A stretch of 64,000 nt of DNA from Acidobacteriota bacterium (GCA_017307505.1 JAFKEE010000021.1:155949-219948); one strand, 5' to 3'; numbered from the stretch's first letter, positions 1-9,485 are shown. Numbers and translations are program-made. Notes: generated by a model from the letters alone, not told the origin.

Positions 1-204
1 CGAGAACTCATGGCCGGGCACCGCGCCTTCCCGCGCGTTGCCCTCTTTTGTGTGAGAAGTCGGATACCACTCCAATTCCGTCGGCGTAACCCCGGCGGCG
101 CGTACACGAATCAGCACTTCGCCCGGACCTGGGATTGGCTGTCTGGCCTCGCGCTCTACCAGGCTCGGGCCGCCGGGTTTGGGAACTAACTGGATGGTCT
201 TCAT
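1..204 (-). CDS. MDR-family zinc-type alcohol dehydrogenase/quinone oxidoreductase, N-terminal part
   Basis: The gene starts at 204 and runs off the left edge, leaving 68 codons. The protein begins MKTIQLVPKPGGPSLVERE, followed by IPGPGEVLIRVRAAGVTPTE and later PGHE. This is the GroES-like N-terminal fold of medium-chain dehydrogenases/reductases, where 'PGPGEVLIRV.AAGV' is diagnostic. Such enzymes are cytosolic NAD(P)H oxidoreductases acting on alcohols, quinones or enones. The substrate cannot be told from this fragment. The ATG is preceded by GAGGATCACC on the minus strand, a good ribosome binding site. It is divergent from the rhamnosidase gene, with 259 bp between the two starts. Confidence 0.8.
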   Translation of the reverse strand, partial: MKTIQLVPKPGGPSLVEREARQPIPGPGEVLIRVRAAGVTPTELEWYPTSHTKEGNAREGAVPGHEFS

Positions 205-463
205 GGTGATCCTCAATCGTGGAAGCTGGGCTGCCGGCACCGTATCCCGGCACCGGCGCCATCAGCTCAACTATGCCGGGCGCAGCCGCCGGCGTCGCCC
301 CAATTTCGTGGATTGATTGACTACCCCTTAACTGATGGGACGGTCTACCACTTTTGGGTGAGCCGCCGGGCAAGGCGCTCCCGGCAAGACTCCGCGGCAA
401 GTTGGCGATATCATCTCAGAGGTCCAAGCCCCGCCGGCTGACCAAGCGTAGAGGATCACCGGA
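205..463. promoter_or_regulatory. Divergent intergenic region
   Basis: This gap of 259 bp separates two divergent starts, so it must hold the promoters of both genes. The same decamer, GAGGATCACC, serves as the Shine-Dalgarno region of each gene. No convincing -35/-10 pair or operator was picked out by eye. Confidence 0.35.
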
Positions 464-3400
464 ATGAGAAGTACCCTCCTTGCCCGCTGCATCTGCCTGC
501 TGTTCGCCTCGCTCACTGCGTTCGGCCAAGCCCAACCCGCCGCCGCACCGGACCCGCTGCATCGCGACTTTCTGAACCCGCCCGGGACGGCCCGGCCGCG
601 TGTCTGGTGGCACTGGATGAACGGCAACATAACGAAAGAGGGCATCCAGCTCGACCTCTCCTGGATGAAACGTGTCGGCATCGGCGGCCTGCAGAACTTC
701 GACGCCGCCCTGGCCACGCCACAGGTGGTGGAGAAACGGCTGGCCTACATGACCCCGGAATGGAAGGAGGCTTTCCGCTACGCGGCCGGACTCGCCGACG
801 AACTCGGCCTGGAGATGGCCATCGCCTCGTCACCCGGCTGGAGCGAAACCGGAGGCCCGTGGGTGAAGCCGGAACAGGCCATGAAGAAGCTCGTCTGGAG
901 CGAGACCCACCTCGCCGGCGGCCAGCCATACCGCGGCACTCTACCCAAGCCACCCACCATCACAGGGCCTTTCCAGTCCGTACCCTTTCGGGATGATATG
1001 CCCCTGCCCGGAGTCGAAAAGACGCCGCCTCAATATTACCGGGACGCCGCCGTGGTCGCGTATCCCCTCCGTCGAGCGTCCAGCTCCGCCACCGCCACAG
1101 TGACCTCCAGCGCCGGTCCTGTCGAAACCACATTGCTCACTGACGGGGATCTCACCAAAGGCATCAAGATCCCAGCCGGTGGCAGTGCGCCAGGCGGCTG
1201 GCTGCGCTACGAATTCCCTGCCCCGCAAACCGTATACGCCATCACACTGGCGCGGCCCATGGTCGGCATGTTCATGCCGGCTCCTCCGGTCAAACTGCAG
1301 CTCGAAGCCAGCGAGGACGGCCAGACCTACCGGACCATCGTGGACCTCCCTTCCACGCGGGTCGCCCAGCAGACCGTCTCCTTCCCGCCTGTCACTGCGC
1401 GTTTCTTCCGGCTGACGACGCAGCCGGCTGCGCCGGCCAGTCTGATGGATGCATTCGAACCAGCTCCCGGCGCGGACATGGGCTTCTTCGGAGCCCTTGC
1501 GGCGAACACGAAGGCCGAAGTTCAGATCAATGAATGCCTGCTGCATTCCACTCCGCGCATCAACCGGTTTGAGGAGAAAGCAGGCTTCGGCCTGGTTCCG
1601 GACTACTATGCCATCGCCTCGCCAACGGTCTCGGCGGAAGACGCCATTCTCCCGGCGTCGGTCGTGGATCTCACCGCCCGCATGAAGCCGGACGGATCCC
1701 TGGACTGGACGCCGCCCGCCGGCGAATGGGTTGTCCTGCGGCTGGGCTACTCGCTGACCGGGAAGCTGAACCATCCCGCCACAGCCGAGGCAACGGGACT
1801 CGAGGTCGACAAGCTCGATCGGAATGCCGTGAAGGACTACATCGATACGTATCTCGGCACTTACACCGAAATCCTGGGGCCGCAGCTCATGGGGCGGCGC
1901 GGCGTGAAGGCGCTCCTGACGGACAGTATCGAAGTGGGCGCCTACAACTGGACCGCCGGGATGCTGGCCCAGTTCCAGCGGCTGCGCGGCTATGACCCCA
2001 TCCCGTACCTGCCCGCCCTGACCGGCGCCGTCATCGGCAGTTCCGAACAGAGCGACAACTTCCTCTGGGACTTCCGCCGTACGCTCGCCCAACTCACCGC
2101 ACAAAGCCACTACGGCCAGATCGCACAGACCGCCCACGAGCGCGGCCTCACTTACTACGGCGAGTCCCTGGAAGGCGTCCGGGTTTCCATCGGCGATGAC
2201 ATGGAGATGCGCCAGAATGCCGACATCCCAATGTCCGCGATGTGGACCTACTCGCCCGCCCGCGGGCCGCGATCGAATTACGTGATCGACATTCGCGGAG
2301 CCGCTTCCGTCGCGCACATCTACGGGCAGAATCTCGTCGCCGCGGAATCGATGACCTCGGCGATGGTCCCGTGGGGCTTCTCGCCACGCATTCTGAAACC
2401 GATCATCGATCTCGAATTCGCTCTCGGCGTGAACCGCCCCGTGATCCACACTTCGGTGCACCAGCCTCTGACGGGGAAGAAGCCCGGCCTGGCCCTGATG
2501 ATCTTCGGACAGTACTTCAATCGCAACGAGACCTGGGCCGAACAGGCTGAGCCCTGGGTATCGTACCTTGCCCGCAACGCTCACATGCTGCAGCAGGGCA
2601 AGTTCGCGGCCGACGTAGCCTACTTCTACGGCGAAGAAGCGCCCCTGGCCGGGCTCTACGGCGAAGGCAGCACGCTGCCCAAGGATCTGCCGGCAGGCTA
2701 TGGCTTCGATTTCGCCAACTCCGACGTGATCCTCAACAAACTGACGGTCGCCAATGGTGGACTCGAGACGGCCAGCGGCATGCACTACCGCCTGTTGTAC
2801 CTGGGCGGCAGCAGCCACAAAATGACTCTGCCCGTGCTGCGCAAGCTGCAGGCACTGGTCACCGCCGGAGCGGTGGTGGTGGGGGACCGCCCGTCCGGCT
2901 CGCCCAGCCTCGCCGACAATGCCGCGGAGTTTGCCTCGATCGCAGATACGCTCTGGGGCGCCGGCGGATCGGCGACGGAAAAGGCCGTGGGCAAAGGCAA
3001 GGTCATCTTTGGCCACGACGTGAACAAAGCGCTCGCGGCGCTGGGCGTCCAGCGCGACTTCGATTACGAGAAGCCGGAGCCCGGCTCCGAAGTCATGTTC
3101 CTCCATCGCCGCCTGGCCAAGGGTGAGCTCTACTTCCTCTCGAATCGCATGGACGGACAGCAGACGATCAACGCCACGTTCCGAGTAACCGGCAAACGTC
3201 CGGAACTCTGGCACGCCGAAGACGGCCGCATCGAACCGGTCTCCTACCGCATCGAGAATGGCCGCACGACCATCCCGCTGAGCCTGGAGGGGAACGGTTC
3301 CGTTTTCGTTGTCTTCCGGAACCCGGCGTCTTCTCCCACGCTCACCATCCCCAAACCTTCGGAATCAAAGCTCGCCACACTCGACGGGGCCTGGGCACTG

Positions 3401-3862
3401 CGCTTCGCGCCCAATCTGGGAGCCCCCGAGAAGACGACACTCGACCGCCTCACCTCGTGGTCAGAGAACCCGGATCCAGGCGTAAAATACTTCTCCGGCA
3501 CCGCGGCCTATCAGAAGTCGTTTGAAGCCCCGGCCGGCTGGCTGAAAAAGGGTCAGCGCCTCATCCTCGACCTCGGCGAGGTCCGCGAACTGGCCGAGGT
3601 CTCTCTCAATGGCCGGCCGCTTGGCATCATCTGGCATCCGCCCTACCGGATCGACATTACGAACGCGGTAAAAGCGGGGCCGAACACGCTAGAGGTCAAG
3701 GTCACCAACCTGTGGGTGAACCGGCTGATCGGCGACCAGCAGCCCGGAGCGCAGAAGATCTCCTTCACCGTGTCGCCCACTTACAAGGCGGACGCGCCCC
3801 TGCGGCCCTCGGGTCTGCTGGGGCCCGTGGTGATTCAGCAGTTGGCGGAAGGACGGCCCTAA
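464..3862 (+). CDS. GH106-type alpha-L-rhamnosidase, secreted
   Basis: A protein of 1132 residues with an N-terminal signal peptide (residues 1 to about 25, ending near FGQAQPAAA). The stretch RPRVWWHWMNGNITKEGI, followed by DLSWMKRVGIGGLQNFDA, is typical of glycoside hydrolase family 106, which removes alpha-L-rhamnose from plant pectins such as rhamnogalacturonan II. The length fits the family (about 1100 residues). The C-terminal part (roughly residues 980-1130) looks like the jelly-roll carbohydrate-binding region, with a motif ending 'ADAPLRPSGLLGPVVI' that is common at GH106 C-termini. A GAGGA ribosome binding site lies 8 nt upstream of the ATG. Catalytic glutamates were not assigned. 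The substrate is inferred from the family. Confidence 0.88.
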   Translation: MRSTLLARCICLLFASLTAFGQAQPAAAPDPLHRDFLNPPGTARPRVWWHWMNGNITKEGIQLDLSWMKRVGIGGLQNFDAALATPQVVEKRLAYMTPEWKEAFRYAAGLADELGLEMAIASSPGWSETGGPWVKPEQAMKKLVWSETHLAGGQPYRGTLPKPPTITGPFQSVPFRDDMPLPGVEKTPPQYYRDAAVVAYPLRRASSSATATVTSSAGPVETTLLTDGDLTKGIKIPAGGSAPGGWLRYEFPAPQTVYAITLARPMVGMFMPAPPVKLQLEASEDGQTYRTIVDLPSTRVAQQTVSFPPVTARFFRLTTQPAAPASLMDAFEPAPGADMGFFGALAANTKAEVQINECLLHSTPRINRFEEKAGFGLVPDYYAIASPTVSAEDAILPASVVDLTARMKPDGSLDWTPPAGEWVVLRLGYSLTGKLNHPATAEATGLEVDKLDRNAVKDYIDTYLGTYTEILGPQLMGRRGVKALLTDSIEVGAYNWTAGMLAQFQRLRGYDPIPYLPALTGAVIGSSEQSDNFLWDFRRTLAQLTAQSHYGQIAQTAHERGLTYYGESLEGVRVSIGDDMEMRQNADIPMSAMWTYSPARGPRSNYVIDIRGAASVAHIYGQNLVAAESMTSAMVPWGFSPRILKPIIDLEFALGVNRPVIHTSVHQPLTGKKPGLALMIFGQYFNRNETWAEQAEPWVSYLARNAHMLQQGKFAADVAYFYGEEAPLAGLYGEGSTLPKDLPAGYGFDFANSDVILNKLTVANGGLETASGMHYRLLYLGGSSHKMTLPVLRKLQALVTAGAVVVGDRPSGSPSLADNAAEFASIADTLWGAGGSATEKAVGKGKVIFGHDVNKALAALGVQRDFDYEKPEPGSEVMFLHRRLAKGELYFLSNRMDGQQTINATFRVTGKRPELWHAEDGRIEPVSYRIENGRTTIPLSLEGNGSVFVVFRNPASSPTLTIPKPSESKLATLDGAWALRFAPNLGAPEKTTLDRLTSWSENPDPGVKYFSGTAAYQKSFEAPAGWLKKGQRLILDLGEVRELAEVSLNGRPLGIIWHPPYRIDITNAVKAGPNTLEVKVTNLWVNRLIGDQQPGAQKISFTVSPTYKADAPLRPSGLLGPVVIQQLAEGRP

Positions 3863-3869
3863 GCCAGTC

Positions 3870-4178
3870 TCATTGAATCTCGTCGGCCGGGGCCGCATTC
3901 GTGCGGTCGTACCGGGCTCGTGCCTCTTCCACCCGTTCGATGTGCGACTCGTCCCACGTGCAGATGCCTTCCACCAGCCCGCTCAGCGACCGGCCCAACT
4001 CCGTCAACGAGTATTCGACGCGCGGCGGGACGCTTGCGTAGATGCGGCGCGTCACCAGACCGTCGCGCTCCAAACCGCGCAATGTGTTTGTCAGCACCTT
4101 CTGGGAGATGCCGTCCACGGCGCGCCGGAGTTGGGCGAACCGCAGTGTGCCATCCGACAGCCGCCGAAGCACCAGCAC
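3870..4178 (-). CDS. HxlR-family winged-helix regulator, N-terminally short
   Basis: A product of 102 residues from a GTG start. LRFAQLRRAVDGISQKVLTN, then TLRGLERDGLVTR and PPRVEYSLTELGRSL, match the winged helix of HxlR regulators almost end to end. These usually respond to redox or aldehyde stress and control an adjacent oxidoreductase. Family members normally have 20-30 more residues before 'LVLRRL', including a cysteine and a 'GGKW' segment. Here an in-frame TGA lies three codons upstream of the GTG, so that part is missing or frameshifted. The gene is convergent with the rhamnosidase gene, 7 bp apart. It may be a decayed gene. Confidence 0.7.
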   Translation of the reverse strand: MLVLRRLSDGTLRFAQLRRAVDGISQKVLTNTLRGLERDGLVTRRIYASVPPRVEYSLTELGRSLSGLVEGICTWDESHIERVEEARARYDRTNAAPADEIQ

Positions 4179-4314
4179 CGCCGGTCACCTTCGCCGAGTT
4201 CGCCCAGTCGAACGCCGGCGCCTGGCGCTGAGAAGGCGTGCATAATGAGGAGGGAGTGCCGGTCCCGTAGCGCTCTCCCCCTCAGCGCAGCACGCATTTC
4301 AGGAGTCCTCGCCC

Positions 4315-6423
4315 TTGGTTCCAACCGCCGGAAGTTCCCTGCTTCAAAGGATGCGCCTCGTCAGGGACTCCCGGGCGAGGCTGGCTGCCGCGGCCATTAG
4401 CGGACCCATTCTGCCCTCGTTCCTGTTTCTGGCCTTCGCCCTCCTCTGTCTGCCTTACCCTGGCCTGCAGCAGGACGAAGTCCTGTTCGCCTGGCCTCTT
4501 TTCCGGCCAGCAATGTGCGTGTTCAGCGTGGACGTGGCGGGCACTCGCCTACCCCTCATGCTGATGTCCTACCTTGGGGCGCTGAAGAGCTGGCTTTACC
4601 TGCCGCTGCTTCGCCTGTGGGCGCCGTCGGTCTACTCGCTGCGACTGCCGGCTGTTGTCCTGGCGGCCCTCACTATCTTCCTGCTCCATCGCTTCGTGAG
4701 CCGGCTGCACAGCCGAACGGCCGGCTCCATCACAGCCTTCCTGCTGGCCACTGATTCCATCTACCTGCTCACCTCGACCTTCGATTGGGGCCCTGTCGTT
4801 CTTCAACACCTCCTTCTAATCGGGTTCCTGCTGAGCATCCAGCATTTCCTGAGTGGTCGAAGCGGGCGCTTCCTGTTCCTCGCCTTCGTCCTGGCAGGCG
4901 CGGCCTTCTGGGACAAGGCTGTCGTCATCTGGCTCACCACCGGACTCAGCGCCGCGGCAATCGCCGTCTATCCGCGCGTGATCCGTCAGCACCTGACCAG
5001 CCGCACTGTAGCCATCGCCGCGCTGGGGTTTGCGTTGGGCGCCTTGCCGCTGCTGGCCTACAACGCGTCCCGGTCGTTTTCCACCGTCACCAGCAACAGC
5101 AGTTGGGAACTGCGCGGACCCCTGGCGAAGTACCCTGCCCTGGTTCAGACGTTAAACGGCTCGGCCTTCTTTGGCTCGCTCGTGAATCAGGAGTGGCAGG
5201 CCAAACCGGCCACCCCCGCCACACCGCTGGAAGCGCTGTTTGAAACGGCGGACCGCGTTGGCTTCAGTTCGTCCTACAGCGCCCTCCCGCTGCTGGTTGG
5301 AGGCGCGCTGCTGCTGCTGGCTCTTCCAGTCTGCGCTCCGGTTCGACGCTATGCCCTCTTCCTGATGCTGGCGTTTGCAGTTGCCTGGTGGTTCATGACC
5401 AGCATCCGCCTCGCCGGAGGATCTCCGCACCATGTGGCGCTGCTCTGGCCGCTGCCGCAGATTCTGGTGGCGATCGTCCTGGCCCAGGTGGCTTCATCCG
5501 GAAGGACGCTGCGCACGCCGGTTCTGGCGCTGGCCGTGCTCGCTGTCGCCGTGAACACCGCGAACTGCAATCGGTATGTTGTGGGGCTGATGCGCTATGG
5601 AGCCACGTGGCAGTGGACCGACGCCACCGCCCAGTTGCCGGGTCTCGTGCAAGCCGAACCACCCGGGCGCATTGGTGTCGACGACTGGGGCATTGCCGCT
5701 CCGCTGGATGTCGTGACCCAAGGGAAGCTCGAGATGCTCGACGCCGCGGCGCTGGGCTTCGGCGATGGCCTCATGCCAAAGGCTGAGGGGCCGGCTGACG
5801 TGCTGCACCAGGTGAAGGACACGCTCTGGCTCGGCTGGACCCCGGAGTTCGCCGTGCAGCCCGCAGCGAAGCAAGGCCTGCAGGCCTTTGCGGCGGCGCA
5901 CGGACTCGGTAAGACCGTGCGGTTCGTTGTCCGGAATCGCAACGGCCAGGCGATGCTCGAAGGCTATCGATTCGAGGCGTCTGCAGGCGCCCGCTCAACG
6001 CTGGAGGAAAGCGGATCCAAGCTCCACGACGACACGGAGGCCACGCTGCAGTATCAGGGCAACTGGGCGCACGGGCGAGGCTTCGGCCAGGCGCAGCAAG
6101 GCACTCTGGCTTATACCGACGCGATGGGAGCCTCAGTGCAGTTCGAGTTCGAAGGGAGTTCGGTGACCCTGGTGTATACGAAGGCGTTCAACCGCGGACT
6201 GGGCCGGCTTCTCCTCGATGGCAAACCTGTGGCCACACTCGACTACTATGACGCCGCGGTCCGGTGGCAGCAGCAGTACCGCATCGACCGTCTGGCGCCT
6301 GGCAAACATACGCTGGCCCTGGAGGCGCTGGGCCGGTCCAACCCAAAATCGAGCGGAACCTTCATCGATCTCGATGCGCTGCTGGTGGAACCGGCGCCTT
6401 CCCCGGCCGGCTCTCTTCGCTGA
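4315..6423 (+). CDS. ArnT/PMT-like GT-C membrane glycosyltransferase with C-terminal beta-sandwich
   Basis: A 702-residue protein. The first two thirds are multi-spanning membrane segments. An acidic pair in the first periplasmic loop, in LQQDEVLFAWPLF (around residue 52), fits the catalytic Asp/Glu of GT-C enzymes such as ArnT and PMT, which transfer sugars from polyprenyl-phosphate donors. A later loop has GGSPHHVALLWPL. The last 130 residues form a soluble domain resembling a carbohydrate-binding beta-sandwich (VQFEFEGSSVTLVY, then LDGKPVATLDYY, ending GTFIDLDALLVE). The start is TTG with AGGAG 9 nt upstream; an ATG lies at codon 13. Donor and acceptor are unknown. Confidence 0.75.
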   Translation: MVPTAGSSLLQRMRLVRDSRARLAAAAISGPILPSFLFLAFALLCLPYPGLQQDEVLFAWPLFRPAMCVFSVDVAGTRLPLMLMSYLGALKSWLYLPLLRLWAPSVYSLRLPAVVLAALTIFLLHRFVSRLHSRTAGSITAFLLATDSIYLLTSTFDWGPVVLQHLLLIGFLLSIQHFLSGRSGRFLFLAFVLAGAAFWDKAVVIWLTTGLSAAAIAVYPRVIRQHLTSRTVAIAALGFALGALPLLAYNASRSFSTVTSNSSWELRGPLAKYPALVQTLNGSAFFGSLVNQEWQAKPATPATPLEALFETADRVGFSSSYSALPLLVGGALLLLALPVCAPVRRYALFLMLAFAVAWWFMTSIRLAGGSPHHVALLWPLPQILVAIVLAQVASSGRTLRTPVLALAVLAVAVNTANCNRYVVGLMRYGATWQWTDATAQLPGLVQAEPPGRIGVDDWGIAAPLDVVTQGKLEMLDAAALGFGDGLMPKAEGPADVLHQVKDTLWLGWTPEFAVQPAAKQGLQAFAAAHGLGKTVRFVVRNRNGQAMLEGYRFEASAGARSTLEESGSKLHDDTEATLQYQGNWAHGRGFGQAQQGTLAYTDAMGASVQFEFEGSSVTLVYTKAFNRGLGRLLLDGKPVATLDYYDAAVRWQQQYRIDRLAPGKHTLALEALGRSNPKSSGTFIDLDALLVEPAPSPAGSLR

Positions 6424-6442
6424 TTCTACGATTGCACGTTTC

Positions 6443-6466
6443 TGCACGATTGTATAAGATTGTGCA
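6443..6466. promoter_or_regulatory. Palindromic operator overlapping a -10 box
   Basis: A 24-bp imperfect palindrome, with arms beginning TGCAC and ending GTGCA (18 of 24 positions symmetric), surrounds TATAAGAT. An extra half site, TTGCAC, lies at 6432-6437 and could serve as a -35. The site sits immediately in front of the transporter gene, whose regulator of the DeoR family is encoded just downstream. Autogenous control by that regulator is inferred. Confidence 0.5.
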
Positions 6467-7677
6467 TGATGTCGACTGTGGACCCGCCTCCCATGACAGA
6501 ACCGAGCGCCGACGCCCAAGCCCGGAAAGCGCTGGCCGCTGCCTGCACCGCCACCCGGCTCACCTTTCTGGTTGCGGGTGTGGCCATGGCGGCCTGGGCA
6601 CCGATGGTCCCGTACGCCAAGGCCCGGCTCGCTCTGGACGAGGCCACCCTGGGGCTGGTCCTGCTCGCCCTGGGCGGAGGCTCGGCCGTGTCGATGCCGC
6701 TGGTGGGCGTCCTCGCCCATCGCTGGGGCTATCGCAGCATCATCGTCGGTGCAGGACTGCTGGCTGCCTTGGTCCTGCCGCTGCTGACCTGGGTGCCCGG
6801 CGTCGCAGGCTTGACCGCAACACTGTTCGGCTACGGGTTTCTACTGGGCACCATGGATGTCGCGATGAACTCGCATGCGGTCGAAGTGGAGCGGCGCGAT
6901 GGTCGGGCGCTGATGTCGGGGTTTCACGGGTTGTTCAGCGTGGGCGGCCTGCTCGGATCGGCGGGACTCAGCGCCCTGTTGTCCTTCGGCCTGCCTCTGA
7001 CAGGGGCGGCGGCCGTGATCGCCGCGGTTCTGGCGGCGGTCGTGATCAGCCAGCGGACCAGCCTCCTGACCGCGAGCGAGGACAGCGACTCCTCGCTGCC
7101 AGCCCGTCTGCAATGGCCGGACCGGCTGCTGTTCCTGCTGGGCCTGCTCTGTTTCGTGAGCTTTCTGGCCGAAGGGGCGCTGCTGGACTGGAGCGCGGTC
7201 TTCCTGCGGGATGTGCGTGCGGTCGCCCCTTCGATGGCCGGATTTGGATACAGCTGCTTCTCGGTGGCCATGGCGGCGGGCCGCCTGGCGGGCGATGCGG
7301 TGATTATGCGCCTGGGCCCGGTGCTCGCGGTGCGCGCCGGAGCAGCGGTGGCCGCGGCCGGTCTGTTGCTGGCCACACTGGTGCCCACGGTGAGCGCCGG
7401 TCTCTTCGGCTTCGCCCTGGTGGGACTGGGGGCTGCCAACATCGTGCCGGTGATGTTCAGCGCCGCCGGCCGGCTGCCGCACCGAGCGCCTTCGATGTCG
7501 CTGGCGACCGTCACCGCTTTGGGGTATGCCGGCATGTTGTCGGGCCCGGCTGTGATCGGCTTCATAGCACACGCCAGCAGCCTGGCCCTGGCTCTGTCGC
7601 TGATCGCCCTGCTGTTACTGATTGTCAGTCTGTCCGCGGGGATCGTCCGCCCCACGGCGGAGAGAGTTGTCCGATGA
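6466..7677 (+). CDS. MFS transporter, 12 TM, YbjJ-like
   Basis: About 403 residues with 12 predicted membrane helices. It has the major-facilitator architecture: RLTFLVAGVAMAAWAPMVPYAKARL in helix 1, a GVLAHRWGYR loop 2-3 motif, and GTMDVAMNSHAVEVER in helix 4-5, which is typical of the YbjJ/fucose-permease-like branch. The substrate cannot be deduced. The ATG at 6466 lies only 7 nt after a TATAAG box and has no Shine-Dalgarno sequence, suggesting leaderless translation. A second in-frame ATG is at 6493. The DeoR regulator begins 57 bp downstream on the same strand, so the two probably form a sugar-type regulated unit. Confidence 0.8.
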   Translation: MMSTVDPPPMTEPSADAQARKALAAACTATRLTFLVAGVAMAAWAPMVPYAKARLALDEATLGLVLLALGGGSAVSMPLVGVLAHRWGYRSIIVGAGLLAALVLPLLTWVPGVAGLTATLFGYGFLLGTMDVAMNSHAVEVERRDGRALMSGFHGLFSVGGLLGSAGLSALLSFGLPLTGAAAVIAAVLAAVVISQRTSLLTASEDSDSSLPARLQWPDRLLFLLGLLCFVSFLAEGALLDWSAVFLRDVRAVAPSMAGFGYSCFSVAMAAGRLAGDAVIMRLGPVLAVRAGAAVAAAGLLLATLVPTVSAGLFGFALVGLGAANIVPVMFSAAGRLPHRAPSMSLATVTALGYAGMLSGPAVIGFIAHASSLALALSLIALLLLIVSLSAGIVRPTAERVVR

Positions 7678-7734
7678 ACCCCATAGAAGTACTCGAACCT
7701 CGCAGTGGATGTACGGCCGGGGAGGCCGCCTCCC

Positions 7735-8538
7735 GTGGCTAGACGCCCCTCGCAGCCCGAACCCACACCAGCGGGCGCGCTGCCCGATGAACGCCAGCGG
7801 TTGATCCTGGAGCACCTGCATACGCATGGACGCGTCATCGCGGCGGAGTTCGCGGCGGCGATGGCGATCTCGGAGGACTCCATCCGCAGGGATCTGCGGG
7901 AACTGGCCGCGCAAGGGCTCTGCCAGCGTGTGTACGGCGGAGCACTGCCTGTCGCCACGAGCACACCGCTGAAGCAGCGGCAGGAGAAGCATGCCGGGCG
8001 TAAGATGGCCCTGGCGCGCGCGGCTGCGTCACTGGTGCAGAAGGGCCAGGTGCTGATACTGGATGCGGGCTCGACCAACAGCGCGCTGGCCGCCGTGCTG
8101 CCCACCGGCCTTGGGCTGACGGTGATCACGAACGCGCCGGACATCGCCCAACGCCTGATCGAGCGCGAAGGGTTCGAGATCCTTTTGATCGGCGGCCGCA
8201 TCGATGTTCCCATCGGCGCGTCCGTAGGCGCACAGGCCCTGCAGGAGGTGGAACGGCTACGCGCCGACCTGTGCTTCCCCGGCGCGTGCGCGATCGACCC
8301 CGTTCACGGGCTCTGGGGGCTCGACAGCGAAGAGTCGCGCCTCAAACGCGCCATGATCGAGGTGAGCAGACAGACGATCATCGTGGCCACGGATGACAAA
8401 CTCGGCGGCAGCGCCACCTACCAGGTGTCCGGCATCGACACGGTGCATCACCTGGTGGTGGAATCCTCAGCGCCGCGGGCCTTGTGCGCGGCTTTCGCGC
8501 GGCGGGGCGTCAACGTCGTGCGCGCGGAACCGGAGTAA
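7735..8538 (+). CDS. DeoR/GlpR-family transcriptional regulator
   Basis: A product of 267 residues. The N-terminal winged helix contains RQRLILEHLHTHGRV, then SEDSIRRDLRELAAQGLCQR and VYGGAL, the classical DeoR signature. The C-terminal sensor is of the DeoRC type (VLILDAGSTNSALA, VITNAPDIAQ, LLIGGRI), which binds phosphorylated sugars. I chose the GTG at 7735 because GGAGG lies 9 nt upstream; an ATG at 7705 in the same frame would add ten poorly conserved residues. It probably controls the upstream MFS gene through the palindrome at 6443-6466. Confidence 0.88.
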   Translation: MARRPSQPEPTPAGALPDERQRLILEHLHTHGRVIAAEFAAAMAISEDSIRRDLRELAAQGLCQRVYGGALPVATSTPLKQRQEKHAGRKMALARAAASLVQKGQVLILDAGSTNSALAAVLPTGLGLTVITNAPDIAQRLIEREGFEILLIGGRIDVPIGASVGAQALQEVERLRADLCFPGACAIDPVHGLWGLDSEESRLKRAMIEVSRQTIIVATDDKLGGSATYQVSGIDTVHHLVVESSAPRALCAAFARRGVNVVRAEPE

Positions 8539-8554
8539 GCTGCGCCACTCTCGG

Positions 8555-9169
8555 TCACTTGGCGATATCCGGCCGCTCCGTCACCGGCTTCAATCCCGGA
8601 CCCGGCAGAGTACTCTTTCGGCCGCCCGCTTCTTCCCCTTCGAAGATCGCTTCGAGGCTCGGGTAGGGATAAACAGTGGGTGCGCCATTCTGCATGAGGC
8701 CACCTGTGTCGGCGGTGGGCCCGTAGTTGCTGTGCTCGTCGCGGCCCAACATGCGCAGCATGGCCAGTTGTTGTCCCCGGTGATGCGACGTATGCGTCAT
8801 GCGGCGGGTCATCACCCAGGCCCTCGAACGGCGCACATCGAAGAAGTTGGTGTCGCCTTCCCACCATGCCTCGTCCTTCTCCCGCAGGATGGCGAGTCGC
8901 CGGGCGCTGTCCTCGGCGTACTTCCGCATGAATTCCAGGCGCGTCTCTGCCTTGGGCAGCGGCGATGCTGTGACTTCGATATCGAGCATCGTGCGAAACC
9001 AGATGTCCTCACTGACACATTGGTGCACCATCTGCTCATGGATGCTGCGGCCGCGCCTGTCCGTCGGATGCGGCCGAACCGGCAGGTCGCCATCCTGGAA
9101 CATGCTCCAGGCGCTGACCACTTTGACGCGCTCCGTGGCGTAGGTCTCGATCAGGAAGTCGTATCTCAT
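8555..9169 (-). CDS. DinB-family protein
   Basis: A 204-residue protein with the DinB four-helix fold. Histidines of the metal site are seen in IHEQMVHQCVSEDIWF and in MTHTSHHRGQQLAMLRMLG, the latter a hallmark of DinB/YfiT-like proteins. These are probably metal-dependent transferases or hydrolases; many acidobacterial copies have no known substrate. The ATG at 9169 has a strong AGGGGG upstream. The reading frame stays open further upstream, but that extension lacks the family's sequence. Confidence 0.82.
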   Translation of the reverse strand: MRYDFLIETYATERVKVVSAWSMFQDGDLPVRPHPTDRRGRSIHEQMVHQCVSEDIWFRTMLDIEVTASPLPKAETRLEFMRKYAEDSARRLAILREKDEAWWEGDTNFFDVRRSRAWVMTRRMTHTSHHRGQQLAMLRMLGRDEHSNYGPTADTGGLMQNGAPTVYPYPSLEAIFEGEEAGGRKSTLPGPGLKPVTERPDIAK

Positions 9170-9485
9170 CCTGCCCCCTTTACCAATCATCGCCCGGTGG
9201 CTGCCTGCCGCAAAGTACGGAAGCTGACGGTCCCATTGAAGGGCCTCCAGCAGGGCGAACTTTGCAGCCCTGGCATGCCGTGTGGCGGGGGTAGAGGAGA
9301 GTTGTCGTCCGGTGCGAGGATGAAGGCAGGTGGAGGCGAGGAGGCAGGACAGGAATCGGGTGCGCGCGAGAAGGCCGGCGAACTGGCGGCAGACTTCCAC
9401 CACCAGCAGGCCGGCCTGTGACGAAATGGGGCAATCGCCCAACTGCTGCGAAGAGCGGTGTGTGCCGGGTTTGCGGCCTTCTGCT
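9170..9485. other. Intergenic region without a recognised gene
   Basis: No protein with recognisable features and a ribosome binding site is seen here on either strand. It should contain the promoter of the minus-strand DinB gene. Confidence 0.4.

Noticed and set aside
941-3214. A 757-codon open frame on the minus strand
   Set aside because: It lies antisense to the GH106 gene, which has clear family motifs. The product is Arg/Gly/Val-rich without known features, as expected for a high-GC antisense frame.
6264-7742. A 492-codon open frame on the plus strand
   Set aside because: It overlaps the end of the glycosyltransferase and all of the MFS gene in another frame. The product is low-complexity Arg/Gly/Ala.
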